The notes under the pieces are model-generated. The model was not told the DNA's origin. It saw only the letters and a list, made by a program, of their open reading frames with translations, and did no database searches. Position numbers and translations under genes: made by a program. A stretch of 42,895 nucleotides of DNA from Treponema sp. (GTDB lineage: Bacteria; Spirochaetota; Spirochaetia; Treponematales; Treponemataceae): contig JAEDCY010000022.1 of assembly GCA_016293915.1 (NCBI GenBank), forward strand, positions 1-42,895, read 5' to 3'. Positions 7,918 to 17,483 of this stretch are shown piece by piece. How positions within the stretch are numbered: the stretch's first letter is position 1; each line of letters opens with the position of its first letter.

Positions 7918-9423
7918 ATGGCTTACATTTTTGAAGAACCATCACACACTTTTGATGAGTACCTTTTAGTTCCGGGTTACACCGGTCCTGACTGCATCCC
8001 TGCTAATGTTTCGTTGCAGACACCTGTTGTCCGCTACAACAAGAAGGCCGGCGAGAAATGTCCTCTTACAATGAACATTCCGATGACTTCGGCTGTTATG
8101 CAGGCAGTTTCTGATGATAAGCTTGCTGTTGCTCTTGCAAAAGAAGGCGGCATTTCTTTTATTTTTGGTTCTCAGACAATAGAAAATCAGGCAGCTATGG
8201 TTGCCCGCGTAAAGGCTTACAAGGCAGGTTTTGTTACTTCAGATACAAATATCCGTCCGGAACAGACTTTGACAGAACTTGTTTCTGCTATCGAACAGAC
8301 TGGTCATTCAACTGTAGCTGTTACAGAAGATGGATCTGCAAACGGAAAACTTCTTGGAATCATTACAGAGCGTGACTTCAGAATTAATCACACAGCTGAA
8401 GGTGCAAAAGTAAGCGAATATATGACTCCGCTTAAGGATCTTGTAAAGGCTGAAGATGGAATTACTCTTGAAGAAGCTAACGACCTTATCTGGGCTCATA
8501 AAATTAATCAGCTTCCAATCGTAGACAAAAATGGAAACCTTTTGTATCTGGTTTTCAGAAAAGATGCTGCAAGTCATACAGAACATCCTCTTGAACTTCT
8601 CGACAGTAAAAAACGCTATATCGTAGGTGCCGGAATCAATACCCGTGACTACATGGATCGCGTTCCAGCTTTGCTCGCAGCCGGTGTTGATGTAATGACT
8701 CTCGACTCATCAGAAGGCTTTACAGAATGGCAGCGCCGCGCCCTCCAGGACATTCACGGAAAGTGGCCTAATGCAAAAGTTGGTGCTGGTAACGTTGTTG
8801 ATGCAGACGGATTTAACTTCCTTGCAGATGCCGGTGCTGACTTTGTAAAAATCGGTATTGGTGGTGGTTCAATCTGTATTACCCGCGAACAGAAGGGTAT
8901 TGGCCGTGGTCAGGCTACTGCTACAATCGAGGTTGCTAAAGCCCGCGATGCTTACTACGAAAAAACTGGTATTTATATTCCAATCTGTTCAGATGGTGGA
9001 ATTGTACACGATCATCATATTACACTTGCACTTGCTATGGGTGCTGATTTTGTAATGCTTGGCCGTTACTTTGCCCGCTTTGACGAGTCTCCTACAAACA
9101 AACTTATTGTCAATGGAAACTATGTTAAGGAATACTGGGGTGAAGGTTCAAATCGTGCCCGCAACTGGCAGCGTTATGATCTTGGAGGAAAGAAGGGGAT
9201 GGCCTTTGAAGAGGGCGTAGATTCATATGTTCCTTATGCAGGTTCCCTCCACGATAACGTAAATCTTACAACAAGCAAGGTAATTCACGCTATGTGTAAC
9301 TGTGGTGCAGTTACTATTCCGGAACTTCAGAAGATTGCTAAGATTACACGCATCAGTTCTGCATCTATCCGCGAAGGTGGTGCACATGATGTTATTGTAA
9401 AGAATAGTATTAAAGCTAACTAA
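7918..9423 (+). CDS. guaB: Inosine-5'-monophosphate dehydrogenase
   Basis: 501 residues. It oxidises IMP to XMP with NAD+, the committed step to GMP. The TIM barrel is interrupted by two CBS domains (about 105-220). The catalytic loop reads GIGGGSICITREQKG with the nucleophilic cysteine at 320, whereas the common bacterial loop is GxGPGSICTTR. The flap region GEGSNRARNWQRYD is also unlike the short common form, so this belongs to a divergent IMPDH branch. The start is supported by AGGAGA seven bases upstream. It is convergent with tmk, with only eight bases between the stop codons. Confidence 0.95.
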   Translation: MAYIFEEPSHTFDEYLLVPGYTGPDCIPANVSLQTPVVRYNKKAGEKCPLTMNIPMTSAVMQAVSDDKLAVALAKEGGISFIFGSQTIENQAAMVARVKAYKAGFVTSDTNIRPEQTLTELVSAIEQTGHSTVAVTEDGSANGKLLGIITERDFRINHTAEGAKVSEYMTPLKDLVKAEDGITLEEANDLIWAHKINQLPIVDKNGNLLYLVFRKDAASHTEHPLELLDSKKRYIVGAGINTRDYMDRVPALLAAGVDVMTLDSSEGFTEWQRRALQDIHGKWPNAKVGAGNVVDADGFNFLADAGADFVKIGIGGGSICITREQKGIGRGQATATIEVAKARDAYYEKTGIYIPICSDGGIVHDHHITLALAMGADFVMLGRYFARFDESPTNKLIVNGNYVKEYWGEGSNRARNWQRYDLGGKKGMAFEEGVDSYVPYAGSLHDNVNLTTSKVIHAMCNCGAVTIPELQKIAKITRISSASIREGGAHDVIVKNSIKAN

Positions 9424-9431
9424 AAATCTAT

Positions 9432-10061
9432 CTAATTCAAAATCAAACTATTCCAGATTTTTTCTGAAATAGTTTGAATATCAAGAGCGGCATCGATTCT
9501 TATGATCTTCATGCCGCTTTTTTTATTTTCTTCATATTTGCTGATTACTTTTTCATACTGTGCAGCAATTTTCTTTTGTATTTCAATTTTTTCATAAATT
9601 TCTTTATGCTCACCGCGTGCGTTTACACGTCCAAGTGAGATTTCCGGGTTAATTACAAAATAAAAAAGATATTCTGGCAGAGGAAATGTAGAATTTAAGA
9701 GTTCCGGCAATTCATCGCCGCAGGAAACACTTTGATAAGCCATGCTCGAAAAAAAATATCTGTCGCTTACAACGATTTTTCCGGAATTACAAAGTTCCTG
9801 AACACCGCCTTTTCCAAAAATATGTTCACAACGGTCTGCAGCAAAGAGATAGGCATTTGTCTTTTCATCTACACTGAATTCTCCGGCCAGCATACGTCTT
9901 AAAAATTTGCCGGTTTCGCCGACTGTAGGTTCTGCAGTAGCAATAAAACGTGTATTTCCATCAGAATTACCGCGTTCTACAAGTTTTTTGATCTGGGTAG
10001 AAGTTCCAGCTCCATCTATTCCTTCAAAAACAATAAAATTTTTCAAAATCATATGTTTCAT
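9432..10061 (-). CDS. tmk: Thymidylate (dTMP) kinase
   Basis: 209 residues. It phosphorylates dTMP to dTDP for DNA synthesis. The family signature FEGIDGAG is clear at 12-19, followed by TSTQ where the normal P-loop has KSTQ, so the Walker A lysine is a threonine (residue 20). The DRY motif (SDRYFFSS) and the C-terminal half look complete. The start is uncertain: neither the ATG at 10061 nor a second ATG three codons later has a good ribosome site. An 11-base direct repeat lies directly upstream. Confidence 0.9.
   Translation of the reverse strand: MKHMILKNFIVFEGIDGAGTSTQIKKLVERGNSDGNTRFIATAEPTVGETGKFLRRMLAGEFSVDEKTNAYLFAADRCEHIFGKGGVQELCNSGKIVVSDRYFFSSMAYQSVSCGDELPELLNSTFPLPEYLFYFVINPEISLGRVNARGEHKEIYEKIEIQKKIAAQYEKVISKYEENKKSGMKIIRIDAALDIQTISEKIWNSLILN
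9443..9477 (-). terminator. Hairpin inside the 3' end of tmk
   Basis: TCAAACTATT (9443-9452) pairs perfectly with AATAGTTTGA (9468-9477), extended by an inner CAGA/TCTG. Read on the minus strand it is followed by ATTTTG, giving a weak terminator for tmk that lies within its last codons. The same hairpin could block read-through from guaB. Confidence 0.45.
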
Positions 10062-10099
10062 TATAAAGACTTGTTTGTTTTTATACTATATAAAGACTT
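10062..10099. repeat. Direct repeat between tmk and tamB
   Basis: The 11-base sequence TATAAAGACTT occurs at 10062-10072 and 10089-10099, 27 bases apart, within the 66-base divergent spacer. One copy touches the tmk start codon and the other overlaps the tamB -35 region. It could be a tandem operator, but the AT-rich context makes chance possible. Confidence 0.5.
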
Positions 10100-10106
10100 A
10101 AAATTC

Positions 10107-10115
10107 TGATATAAT
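10107..10115 (+). promoter_or_regulatory. Extended -10 promoter of the tamB-bamA-skp run
   Basis: TGA-TATAAT, with the hexamer at 10110-10115. Transcription would begin near 10122, about six bases before the ATG at 10128, leaving almost no leader. No clear -35 is present. Confidence 0.45.
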
Positions 10116-10127
10116 TATTTGGCTAAA

Positions 10128-13100
10128 ATGGGCTCCTTATACAAAAACGGCCGTGTCCGCAGTTACATTATGATTCTTCTCGCTTTAGTTGCGCTTTTTA
10201 TTTCAGCTCCGGTAAAAAAAGCTATTGCAAAAGGTGTGGACGAACGTTTTAACTTTATGTCTTCATTTTTTAAGGACAAAACAGGCCTTTCAATAACCTA
10301 TGAGTCCCTTTCTCCATCTGTGCTCTCAAGTTTTTATATCAGAAATATAAATGTTTATGATGATGACAAGAATCTTGTTTTAAAAATCAGTAAAACTAAG
10401 GTTAATTACAATATTCTGAGCCTTATTCGCAATGACATGCAGAAAGGTATTTCCAGCATTGTTGTAGATGGAATAGATCTTGATGTGGATATTCTCGTAA
10501 ATATCCTCACCAAAATCAAAATGGATGACTCTGTTGTGTTAGATTTGCGGGAAATAAAAAAACATATTCCTGCAAACATAAGACTCAAAAATATAAATCT
10601 TGAATACAGTGATCAAAATATGACTGTAGTTCTTGGTGTAAAAAATATTTCTCTGCGTAATCCATATGAAAAAAATACAATGGAATTCCTTGCTTCTGCG
10701 AACTTTAATGGAGCTTTTAACACAGTTAGACAGAAAGTATCTGCAAAAATGGAAGTTTCAGGAACTGTTACAGAACATTTTAATGATTCTCAGCTGAATC
10801 TTAAGCTACGCGATATTACAAACGGAGATTTGAAAATTTCTAAGCTGAATCTGCATGCTTCTTATTCGAACAATATAATCGAAGCTCATACGATTCAGGC
10901 GGTAAATCCGATTTCTCTTGGCTGTACTTTTAATACGACATCGCAGGATTTTAATGTTCAACTTATAACAGAAAAACTCAGGCCTGTAAGTGTAATCTCT
11001 GCAAATTCACGTCAGACTCTGATTAAGAAAATAAAAGATTTATCTTTTGATACAGATACAATTGTAAAATGTAACTTTAAAGACAGAACACTCAATTTTG
11101 TTTCTGATACAAAAGCCTTTATTCCTGATGCAATATTTCCGGGAGGAGCTGAGCTTTCCCTGTCACTTTTTGGTGATGAAAAAAAAGCCGAACTTACCGA
11201 TTTTTCAATTAACGGAACCAGATGTTCTGCTGATGCAAAACTTTCATTTGTATATGAGACAAAACAGCTTTCAGGTCTGGTAGAGATTCCTCAGTTAATT
11301 CTTGATAATGGAAAAGTCATTACAACTGAGTTGTATTTTGATCCGCTTGAAAAAGGTTTTATGGCTTTTTCACCACAGTTTTTTGCAGGAGACAGAGCTC
11401 TCACAGCTTTGCAGCTTACTGTTTTGCCTCAGAAAGATTCTTATGATTTTAATTTTGAAGTTTATGATTATTCTCATTTTGATGAAGCTGAGCCTGGTAT
11501 TTTGAGCCTGGACGGAAGTTTTCTTAATCAATCAAAATACTTTCAGACAAATATAACCTTAAATAGTATCTATCTGGACAGTATTGCAGGTTTTGCTGCT
11601 CAATTTATGGAAGAAACAATGTCGCAGACTGTGAACAATATGCTGCCAACACTTTCTCCCTTCCTGCTTTCCGGAGATGCTTATGCTTCTACGGATTTGA
11701 ATACTTTTTCTTATAATGTTCCTTATGTCATTCTTGCCAATACTCATAAAGATAATCAGGCGCTTATGCTTGCTGTAAACGGAACTGACAGAAGTATTCA
11801 GCTGGATCAGCTTTCTCTTATTCTTGGGAAATACAGTCTGGAAGCTTCTGCTATGCTGGAACAGGCTCCTGAGTCTTCAGATGTATTTTTTACTGCAGAT
11901 ATTAATGCTGATTCTATTCCATACCATTTTACTGGTTCCTATATGTCTGGAATTTGTACACTTACAGATGATTATGGCACAGATGTTCAGGTTTATCTCG
12001 ATAAAACAAAACAAATTTCGGGACATGCTGATTTTAGAAATTTCCCGATTAAGGCCTTTGATAAATCTGTTGTTCTTACGATGTCTTCTATGTTTAATTA
12101 CAATAATGAGGATGGGCCTTCTGTACAACTTACAAATTTTGAACTTGAAGAAGCAGGGGGTAGTATTTCGGTAAATCCTAAAATTGTACTTTCAGGTAAT
12201 GTTACCAGATATGGCGCGGCTTTTGATTCAATTGCATATACAGATTTGTATTCTGTGCTTCAGGGATCTGCAAATCTTTTATTAAATGTAAATGAAGGAA
12301 TTTTTGATTCTATTGGACTTATGTTGAATCTGAATAATTCCCTTACTGAAGAAAGTATTATTATAGATGGTAGTGTTTCTAATCCAGATCATCTTGCAAT
12401 CACTAAAGATAATCTGATTCGGAATATTTATATGAATCTGCAGATGCAGGTAAAGAATTTCAGTTTGAACCGTTTTGCTGCTCAGAAAAATGACAATAAC
12501 CTTCTTTCAGGAATGCTTTTTGCCTCTGGTACAGTCGAACATCCATACATTTCTCTTAACATAGATTCTGTAGGCTTGTTGCTGGCAGCAGATATGCTCA
12601 GGGGCAGGGGAAACGTAATTATAGAAGATAGAGATTTAAGTATTACAGATCTTGATATTGATTATACTGGCATAAAAATAAGTAACATACAGGCAAAAGC
12701 TTCTGTTTCAGATATGTGGCTTGAGGCTACCGGTGAGCTTAACATGAATATGATGAATAAGAATATTTATGCTCCGCTTAAGCTTTCTATAGGAAATTCA
12801 GTTATTCCTGAAGACAGTATATTCCCGGATTATTTTACAGCGACTCTTTCTGTAGATGATTTTTCTGGAAGTATGTTAAAGAAGAAATTCCCTGCTTCTG
12901 TTTCTGTTCTTTATGAAAACAAGAATTATAACATTTTCTCGTCTGATAATATTGGTTTGAGAGGAAGTCTTTCTGATGATGGAATTCTGGATCTGGAATT
13001 TGATAATAAGAAATTCTTTAATGCAAAAATAGCGGGTCTGATTCAACCGAATAATATAAATCTGAATCTTTATGATTTTAAGATTAATCTTCCTGAGGCA

Positions 13101-14492
13101 TTTAAATATCTGAATGTTGATGACCTTATGCTTATGGAAGGCGGAATATTTACAGGTGACTTTATCCTTACAGGTTCTTTCGATGATCCGGATATAAATG
13201 GAACTGCTGTTATTTCTTCTCCTTCTGCTAAACTTCCGCTTCTTTCAAAACAAAGGGTTTTTACTCAGGAAATTAATATTTTAGTTGAAAATAATGAAAT
13301 CATAATTCCAGAAACTGTTTTCAATGTAAAGAATAATCAGCGTTTTGTAACACAGATGAATGTATTTCTTAACAAGTGGAGTCTCGATCATGTTGAGGGT
13401 GTCTTTAAAACGTATAAAACAGATCAGCTGCATGTAGGCTTTAAAACTTCGGAACTGTCAGTAGAAGGTAATATTGCAACAGATTTAAGCATGTTCCTGG
13501 AAAATAATGTGCTTGAGCTATCTGGCTGGGTATCTGGAGAAAATGTTGATGCTGTTTTAAGATTGTTCTCTCTTTCTAATCTTGCTTCATCTGCCAGTAC
13601 TGATGTTGAAAATCCTTTGCAGATTATTGCAGATATAGATGTTATGCTTGGAACCCATGTTGCGGTTGAGCTTTCCCCTGTTATAAGATGTGTTTTTGTT
13701 CCGAATACAAAAATAACGGTTAATATAAACCAGCCTTCGGGACTCTATATGATTGATGGAGATTTAAGGTTGAAATCCGGGGATCTTTCATACCTGAACA
13801 GAAGCTTTTATATAAAATCTGGAGCAATTAAGTTTAACAAGAATGATATTTCAAATCCTATAATTACTCTTAATGCAGAAACCCGCGAAAAGGATGAAAA
13901 TGCCCAGACAGTAAAGATTATACTTTCTGTAGAAGAACAGTATCTTAAGAGTCTTCAGCCAAAATTTGCATCTGAACCTCCTAAATCAGAAAATGAAATC
14001 AAAGCACTGCTTGGTCAGATTGTTATTGCAGATTCTGATAGTGCAGCAGACATCCTTTTTGCTGCATCTGACTATGCATTACAGTCTACACTTATGCGTC
14101 AGGCAGAAAACAAGTTGCGGGATTTATTGAATTTTGATATATTCTCTGTACGCACCAATATTCTCCAGAATACTTATAATTTAAGTGTTTCAAAAAATTT
14201 ATCATCTGAAAACCTTTCAATTGGTAACTTTCTTGATAATACAACTGTTTATATTGGTAAGTACCTTGGAAGTTTTTTATATGTTGATGCAATGTTACAT
14301 GTTACCTTTGCAGACAATATCAAAGGATTTTCAGATACCGGAAAATTGATGTTCCAGCCGGAAATCGGTATGGAATTGGAGTCACCTTTTGCTAATGTAA
14401 GAGTAAATATGGCTCCTGATATAAATGCTTTATTAAAAAATCAATTTGTTCCTTCCACGTCAGTAACTCTCTCTTGGAAATTTACTTATTGA
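10128..14492 (+). CDS. tamB: TamB-like translocation and assembly module protein (DUF490)
   Basis: About 1454 residues with one N-terminal membrane anchor (roughly residues 12-32), a very long region of short beta-strand repeats, and a C-terminal DUF490-type domain ending in PSTSVTLSWKFTY. Family members form a periplasm-spanning groove that moves lipids to, or helps insert proteins into, the outer membrane. I prefer the ATG at 10128: the alternative TTG at 10119 would lie upstream of the predicted transcription start and has no ribosome site. The gene is 12 bases from bamA, as expected for its partner, and the order tamB-bamA-skp-mutS is as I recall it in T. pallidum (TP0325-TP0328). Confidence 0.88.
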   Translation: MGSLYKNGRVRSYIMILLALVALFISAPVKKAIAKGVDERFNFMSSFFKDKTGLSITYESLSPSVLSSFYIRNINVYDDDKNLVLKISKTKVNYNILSLIRNDMQKGISSIVVDGIDLDVDILVNILTKIKMDDSVVLDLREIKKHIPANIRLKNINLEYSDQNMTVVLGVKNISLRNPYEKNTMEFLASANFNGAFNTVRQKVSAKMEVSGTVTEHFNDSQLNLKLRDITNGDLKISKLNLHASYSNNIIEAHTIQAVNPISLGCTFNTTSQDFNVQLITEKLRPVSVISANSRQTLIKKIKDLSFDTDTIVKCNFKDRTLNFVSDTKAFIPDAIFPGGAELSLSLFGDEKKAELTDFSINGTRCSADAKLSFVYETKQLSGLVEIPQLILDNGKVITTELYFDPLEKGFMAFSPQFFAGDRALTALQLTVLPQKDSYDFNFEVYDYSHFDEAEPGILSLDGSFLNQSKYFQTNITLNSIYLDSIAGFAAQFMEETMSQTVNNMLPTLSPFLLSGDAYASTDLNTFSYNVPYVILANTHKDNQALMLAVNGTDRSIQLDQLSLILGKYSLEASAMLEQAPESSDVFFTADINADSIPYHFTGSYMSGICTLTDDYGTDVQVYLDKTKQISGHADFRNFPIKAFDKSVVLTMSSMFNYNNEDGPSVQLTNFELEEAGGSISVNPKIVLSGNVTRYGAAFDSIAYTDLYSVLQGSANLLLNVNEGIFDSIGLMLNLNNSLTEESIIIDGSVSNPDHLAITKDNLIRNIYMNLQMQVKNFSLNRFAAQKNDNNLLSGMLFASGTVEHPYISLNIDSVGLLLAADMLRGRGNVIIEDRDLSITDLDIDYTGIKISNIQAKASVSDMWLEATGELNMNMMNKNIYAPLKLSIGNSVIPEDSIFPDYFTATLSVDDFSGSMLKKKFPASVSVLYENKNYNIFSSDNIGLRGSLSDDGILDLEFDNKKFFNAKIAGLIQPNNINLNLYDFKINLPEAFKYLNVDDLMLMEGGIFTGDFILTGSFDDPDINGTAVISSPSAKLPLLSKQRVFTQEINILVENNEIIIPETVFNVKNNQRFVTQMNVFLNKWSLDHVEGVFKTYKTDQLHVGFKTSELSVEGNIATDLSMFLENNVLELSGWVSGENVDAVLRLFSLSNLASSASTDVENPLQIIADIDVMLGTHVAVELSPVIRCVFVPNTKITVNINQPSGLYMIDGDLRLKSGDLSYLNRSFYIKSGAIKFNKNDISNPIITLNAETREKDENAQTVKIILSVEEQYLKSLQPKFASEPPKSENEIKALLGQIVIADSDSAADILFAASDYALQSTLMRQAENKLRDLLNFDIFSVRTNILQNTYNLSVSKNLSSENLSIGNFLDNTTVYIGKYLGSFLYVDAMLHVTFADNIKGFSDTGKLMFQPEIGMELESPFANVRVNMAPDINALLKNQFVPSTSVTLSWKFTY

Positions 14493-14504
14493 TAGGAGTT
14501 TTTA

Positions 14505-16895
14505 ATGCATCGAAAAGTTTTTGCATGTCTGTTTTTTGTTCTTGTGTCGGTGTTTTCTTTGACTGCACAGGATAGCGAGTGGTATTGGAATCAACCTATT
14601 TCAAAAATCGATTTCAGCGGTCTTGATAATGTTAGAAAGTCAGATTTACAGGGTATTACAAGTGCTTTTATAGATAAGCCTTTTACAGAAGATACATATA
14701 ATGAAATTCTGGATCGTCTTTACGCTCTGGATTATTTTGAAGATATTACTCCTTATGCTAAACATGATACAAAAGATGAAACCAAGGTTCTTCTTGTTTT
14801 TGAAGTTGTTGAAAGACCTGTAATAAAATCAGTACTTTTTTCTGGTAATAAGAAAGTAAGAAATGGTGAACTCCGTGAGCAGATTAAAATAAAAGCTAGT
14901 GATATTTTTATTGAAGCAAAAGTACTTGTAGATGAAAGAAATATCCGAAACTACTATCTTCAGAAAGGTTATACAACTTCTTCTGTTTCACATACTATAG
15001 AAGAACGAGATGGTGAAATTGTAGTTACTTACAATATTACAGAAGGAAACAGCTCTGTAATTAGAGAAATTAATTTTTCCGGAAATACAATTGCTTCAAG
15101 CCGAGCCTTAAAAAATAAGATTTCTTTGAAAGAACTCGGACTTTTTAAAGATGGTGCTTACCAGCCTTCTACTCTTGAACAGGATAAACAGACTATAGCA
15201 AAATATTATCATGAACGTGGTTATGCCGATGCAACTGTACTTGATGTAAAGATTGATATAACACCGAATGAAGAAAAACAGAGAGATGAACTTTCTATCT
15301 TGTTTATTATTCAGGAAGGTGTACAGTATACGTATTCTGGAATCAGAATTTCAGGAAACGAAGTATTTACAAAAGAAGAGCTTCTTAAGAATCAGAAATT
15401 AAAAAGCGGTTCCGTTTATAACGAAACAAAGTTTCAGGAAGATGTAACATCTATTACAAATGTTTATTACGAAAACGGATATATGTCTAATGAGTTTTAT
15501 CCGGTTCCAGTAAAAGATGCTGATCGTCATGAAATTTCTTATGATTTTACAATCCGTGAGCATACAAGAAGTCATGTTGAAAACATTATTGTAAAGGGAA
15601 ACAGTAAAACAAAAGATTATGTAATTACACGAGAAATTCCTATTACTCCTGGTGACACTTTCTCAAATGATAAGATTATAAACGGTATGCGAAACCTTAT
15701 GAATCTTCGTTATTTTTCTAATGTAGTACCGGAAGTTCAGCAGGGTGCAGAGGCAAATCTTGTTGATCTTGTTTTTTCTGTAGAGGAGCAGTCAACTTCT
15801 TCTATACAGTTTGGTCTTACATTTACAGGAACAGTTGATCCGGGAACTTTGCCAATTTCTTTCCTCCTGAAAGTTGAGAATTCAAATATGTGGGGAGAAG
15901 GAAGAACTCTTTCTGCTGGTGTAAATGGTTCTAATACAAACCAGTCTATAGATTTTTCTTATTCACAGAACTGGATAGGTTCTCTTCCGATTGCCTTTGG
16001 AATATCTCTTTCTTTGGGACATTCAATAACAAATGGTTTTACAAATTTCTGGACACCTCAGCTGGAACTTGTTCAGGATAGATTTACTATGAGTTATGAT
16101 GACTGGAATGCAACCCTTTCTACAAATCTTGCACGCCGCTGGACTCCTAATTACGCAATTTTTACTCTTACAGGTGGTTTATCAACAACATTACAGAGAA
16201 ACGTTTATAACGAAAGTATAAGTGTTCCTGTAGATACAGGTATTTCGCTTTATGCAAACAGATGGGGAATTTCAAATTCTGTTTACGGGCAGTTCTCTCT
16301 TGATAACCGAGATATAAATTATGATCCTTCAAAGGGATGGTTTATGAGCCAGAGATTTTCATGGCATGGACTTATTCCGTATTATGAGAAGGAATTCTTC
16401 CTGAAATCTGATACAAAGCTTGAAGGATATTTAAAATTATTTGATCTTCCTGTTTCAGAAAAATGGTCATTCAAGATGGTATTTGCAGCTTATACTGGTA
16501 TTACTACTATTCTTCCTTGTGCAGAAGTCAGTGATGGAAACAAAGCTTATATAGATGGTATGATTAATGCACGTGGCTGGACAGATGTTTACAAAGAAAC
16601 AAAAGGTATGTTCATGTTGTCTAACAGACTTGAACTCAGAGTTCCGATTGTCCCTGGAATTTTAGGTATCGACGGTTTCTGGGATGCTGCCACAGTAAAA
16701 CCAAGAATTCAGGATATATCAAATATCAGTATGAATGATTTCTACTTTAGTTTTGGACCTGGAATACGTTTCCTTCTTCCTCAATTGCCACTGCATCTTG
16801 TATTTGCATGGCGTTACAGAGTTATTGATGGAGTACCACAGTTTGCAAAAAGTCCATTCCAGTTCGTGCTTTCATTCAATATTGTGAACAATTAG
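14505..16895 (+). CDS. bamA: Outer-membrane protein assembly factor BamA
   Basis: 796 residues: a signal peptide (about 1-21, ending LTAQ), then five POTRA repeats recognisable by the recurring pattern I..I.F.G (ISKIDFSGLDNVR, IKSVLFSGNKKVR, IREINFSGNTIAS, YSGIRISGNEVFT, VENIIVKGNSKTK), then a 16-strand-type barrel from about 430 to the end. It is the core of the BAM machine that folds barrels into the outer membrane. TAGGAG precedes the ATG. The C-terminus ends FNIVNN rather than in an aromatic residue. It corresponds in position to TP0326 of T. pallidum. Its place between tamB and skp is a consistent envelope-assembly context. Confidence 0.95.
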   Translation: MHRKVFACLFFVLVSVFSLTAQDSEWYWNQPISKIDFSGLDNVRKSDLQGITSAFIDKPFTEDTYNEILDRLYALDYFEDITPYAKHDTKDETKVLLVFEVVERPVIKSVLFSGNKKVRNGELREQIKIKASDIFIEAKVLVDERNIRNYYLQKGYTTSSVSHTIEERDGEIVVTYNITEGNSSVIREINFSGNTIASSRALKNKISLKELGLFKDGAYQPSTLEQDKQTIAKYYHERGYADATVLDVKIDITPNEEKQRDELSILFIIQEGVQYTYSGIRISGNEVFTKEELLKNQKLKSGSVYNETKFQEDVTSITNVYYENGYMSNEFYPVPVKDADRHEISYDFTIREHTRSHVENIIVKGNSKTKDYVITREIPITPGDTFSNDKIINGMRNLMNLRYFSNVVPEVQQGAEANLVDLVFSVEEQSTSSIQFGLTFTGTVDPGTLPISFLLKVENSNMWGEGRTLSAGVNGSNTNQSIDFSYSQNWIGSLPIAFGISLSLGHSITNGFTNFWTPQLELVQDRFTMSYDDWNATLSTNLARRWTPNYAIFTLTGGLSTTLQRNVYNESISVPVDTGISLYANRWGISNSVYGQFSLDNRDINYDPSKGWFMSQRFSWHGLIPYYEKEFFLKSDTKLEGYLKLFDLPVSEKWSFKMVFAAYTGITTILPCAEVSDGNKAYIDGMINARGWTDVYKETKGMFMLSNRLELRVPIVPGILGIDGFWDAATVKPRIQDISNISMNDFYFSFGPGIRFLLPQLPLHLVFAWRYRVIDGVPQFAKSPFQFVLSFNIVNN

Positions 16896-16940
16896 GATTT
16901 ACTATAAAATAATATAATAAATCATTATAAGGGATTTACA

Positions 16941-17465
16941 ATGAAAAGATATTTTAAGGTTTTAGTTTCACTTGCTGTTTTTTTGTTTGCCTGTATTCCG
17001 GCCTTCTCTCAGCAGATTACAAAATTTGGTGTTGTAGATACAGCAAAAGTTTATCAGGCATATTTCAGAAACTCAGCTCCTGTAAGAAATTATGAAAAGA
17101 AAAAGGCTGAGTTTCAGGAAGAAATCAACAAACAGGTTGAGCAGATTAAAAAGCTTCAGCAGAAAAAACTTGATTATGAGAATTCTGGAAACTCTGCTGC
17201 TGCAATGAAAACAGAAGCTGAAATCACTAAGAAAACCGACTATCTTACTGAATATACAAATGCAAAAAATGTTGAGCTTGAATCTATGCAGAAAACCCTG
17301 CAGAATTCTGATGATTTTTACAAAAAGCTTTATAACACTCTTGCGAAAATTGCAGAGAGTGGAAGCTACAGTATGATTTTGAGCCTGCAGGAATCTAATG
17401 CGATTCTGTGGTATTCATCTTCTGTAGATATCACAAATCAGGTGATTTCAGAGCTTGGACTTTAA
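16941..17465 (+). CDS. skp: Periplasmic chaperone, OmpH/Skp family
   Basis: 174 residues with a signal peptide (about 1-23, ending FSQ), a short N-terminal strand region (FGVVDTAKVYQAYF) and a long Lys/Gln/Glu-rich helical hairpin typical of Skp. Skp trimers hold unfolded outer-membrane proteins in the periplasm for delivery to BamA, encoded 45 bases upstream. AAGGGA lies about eight bases before the ATG. A TATAAT-like stretch in the gap could supply an extra promoter, but this is weak. Confidence 0.9.
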   Translation: MKRYFKVLVSLAVFLFACIPAFSQQITKFGVVDTAKVYQAYFRNSAPVRNYEKKKAEFQEEINKQVEQIKKLQQKKLDYENSGNSAAAMKTEAEITKKTDYLTEYTNAKNVELESMQKTLQNSDDFYKKLYNTLAKIAESGSYSMILSLQESNAILWYSSSVDITNQVISELGL

Positions 17466-17483
17466 GGCTTAGGTTTCTGGGGA

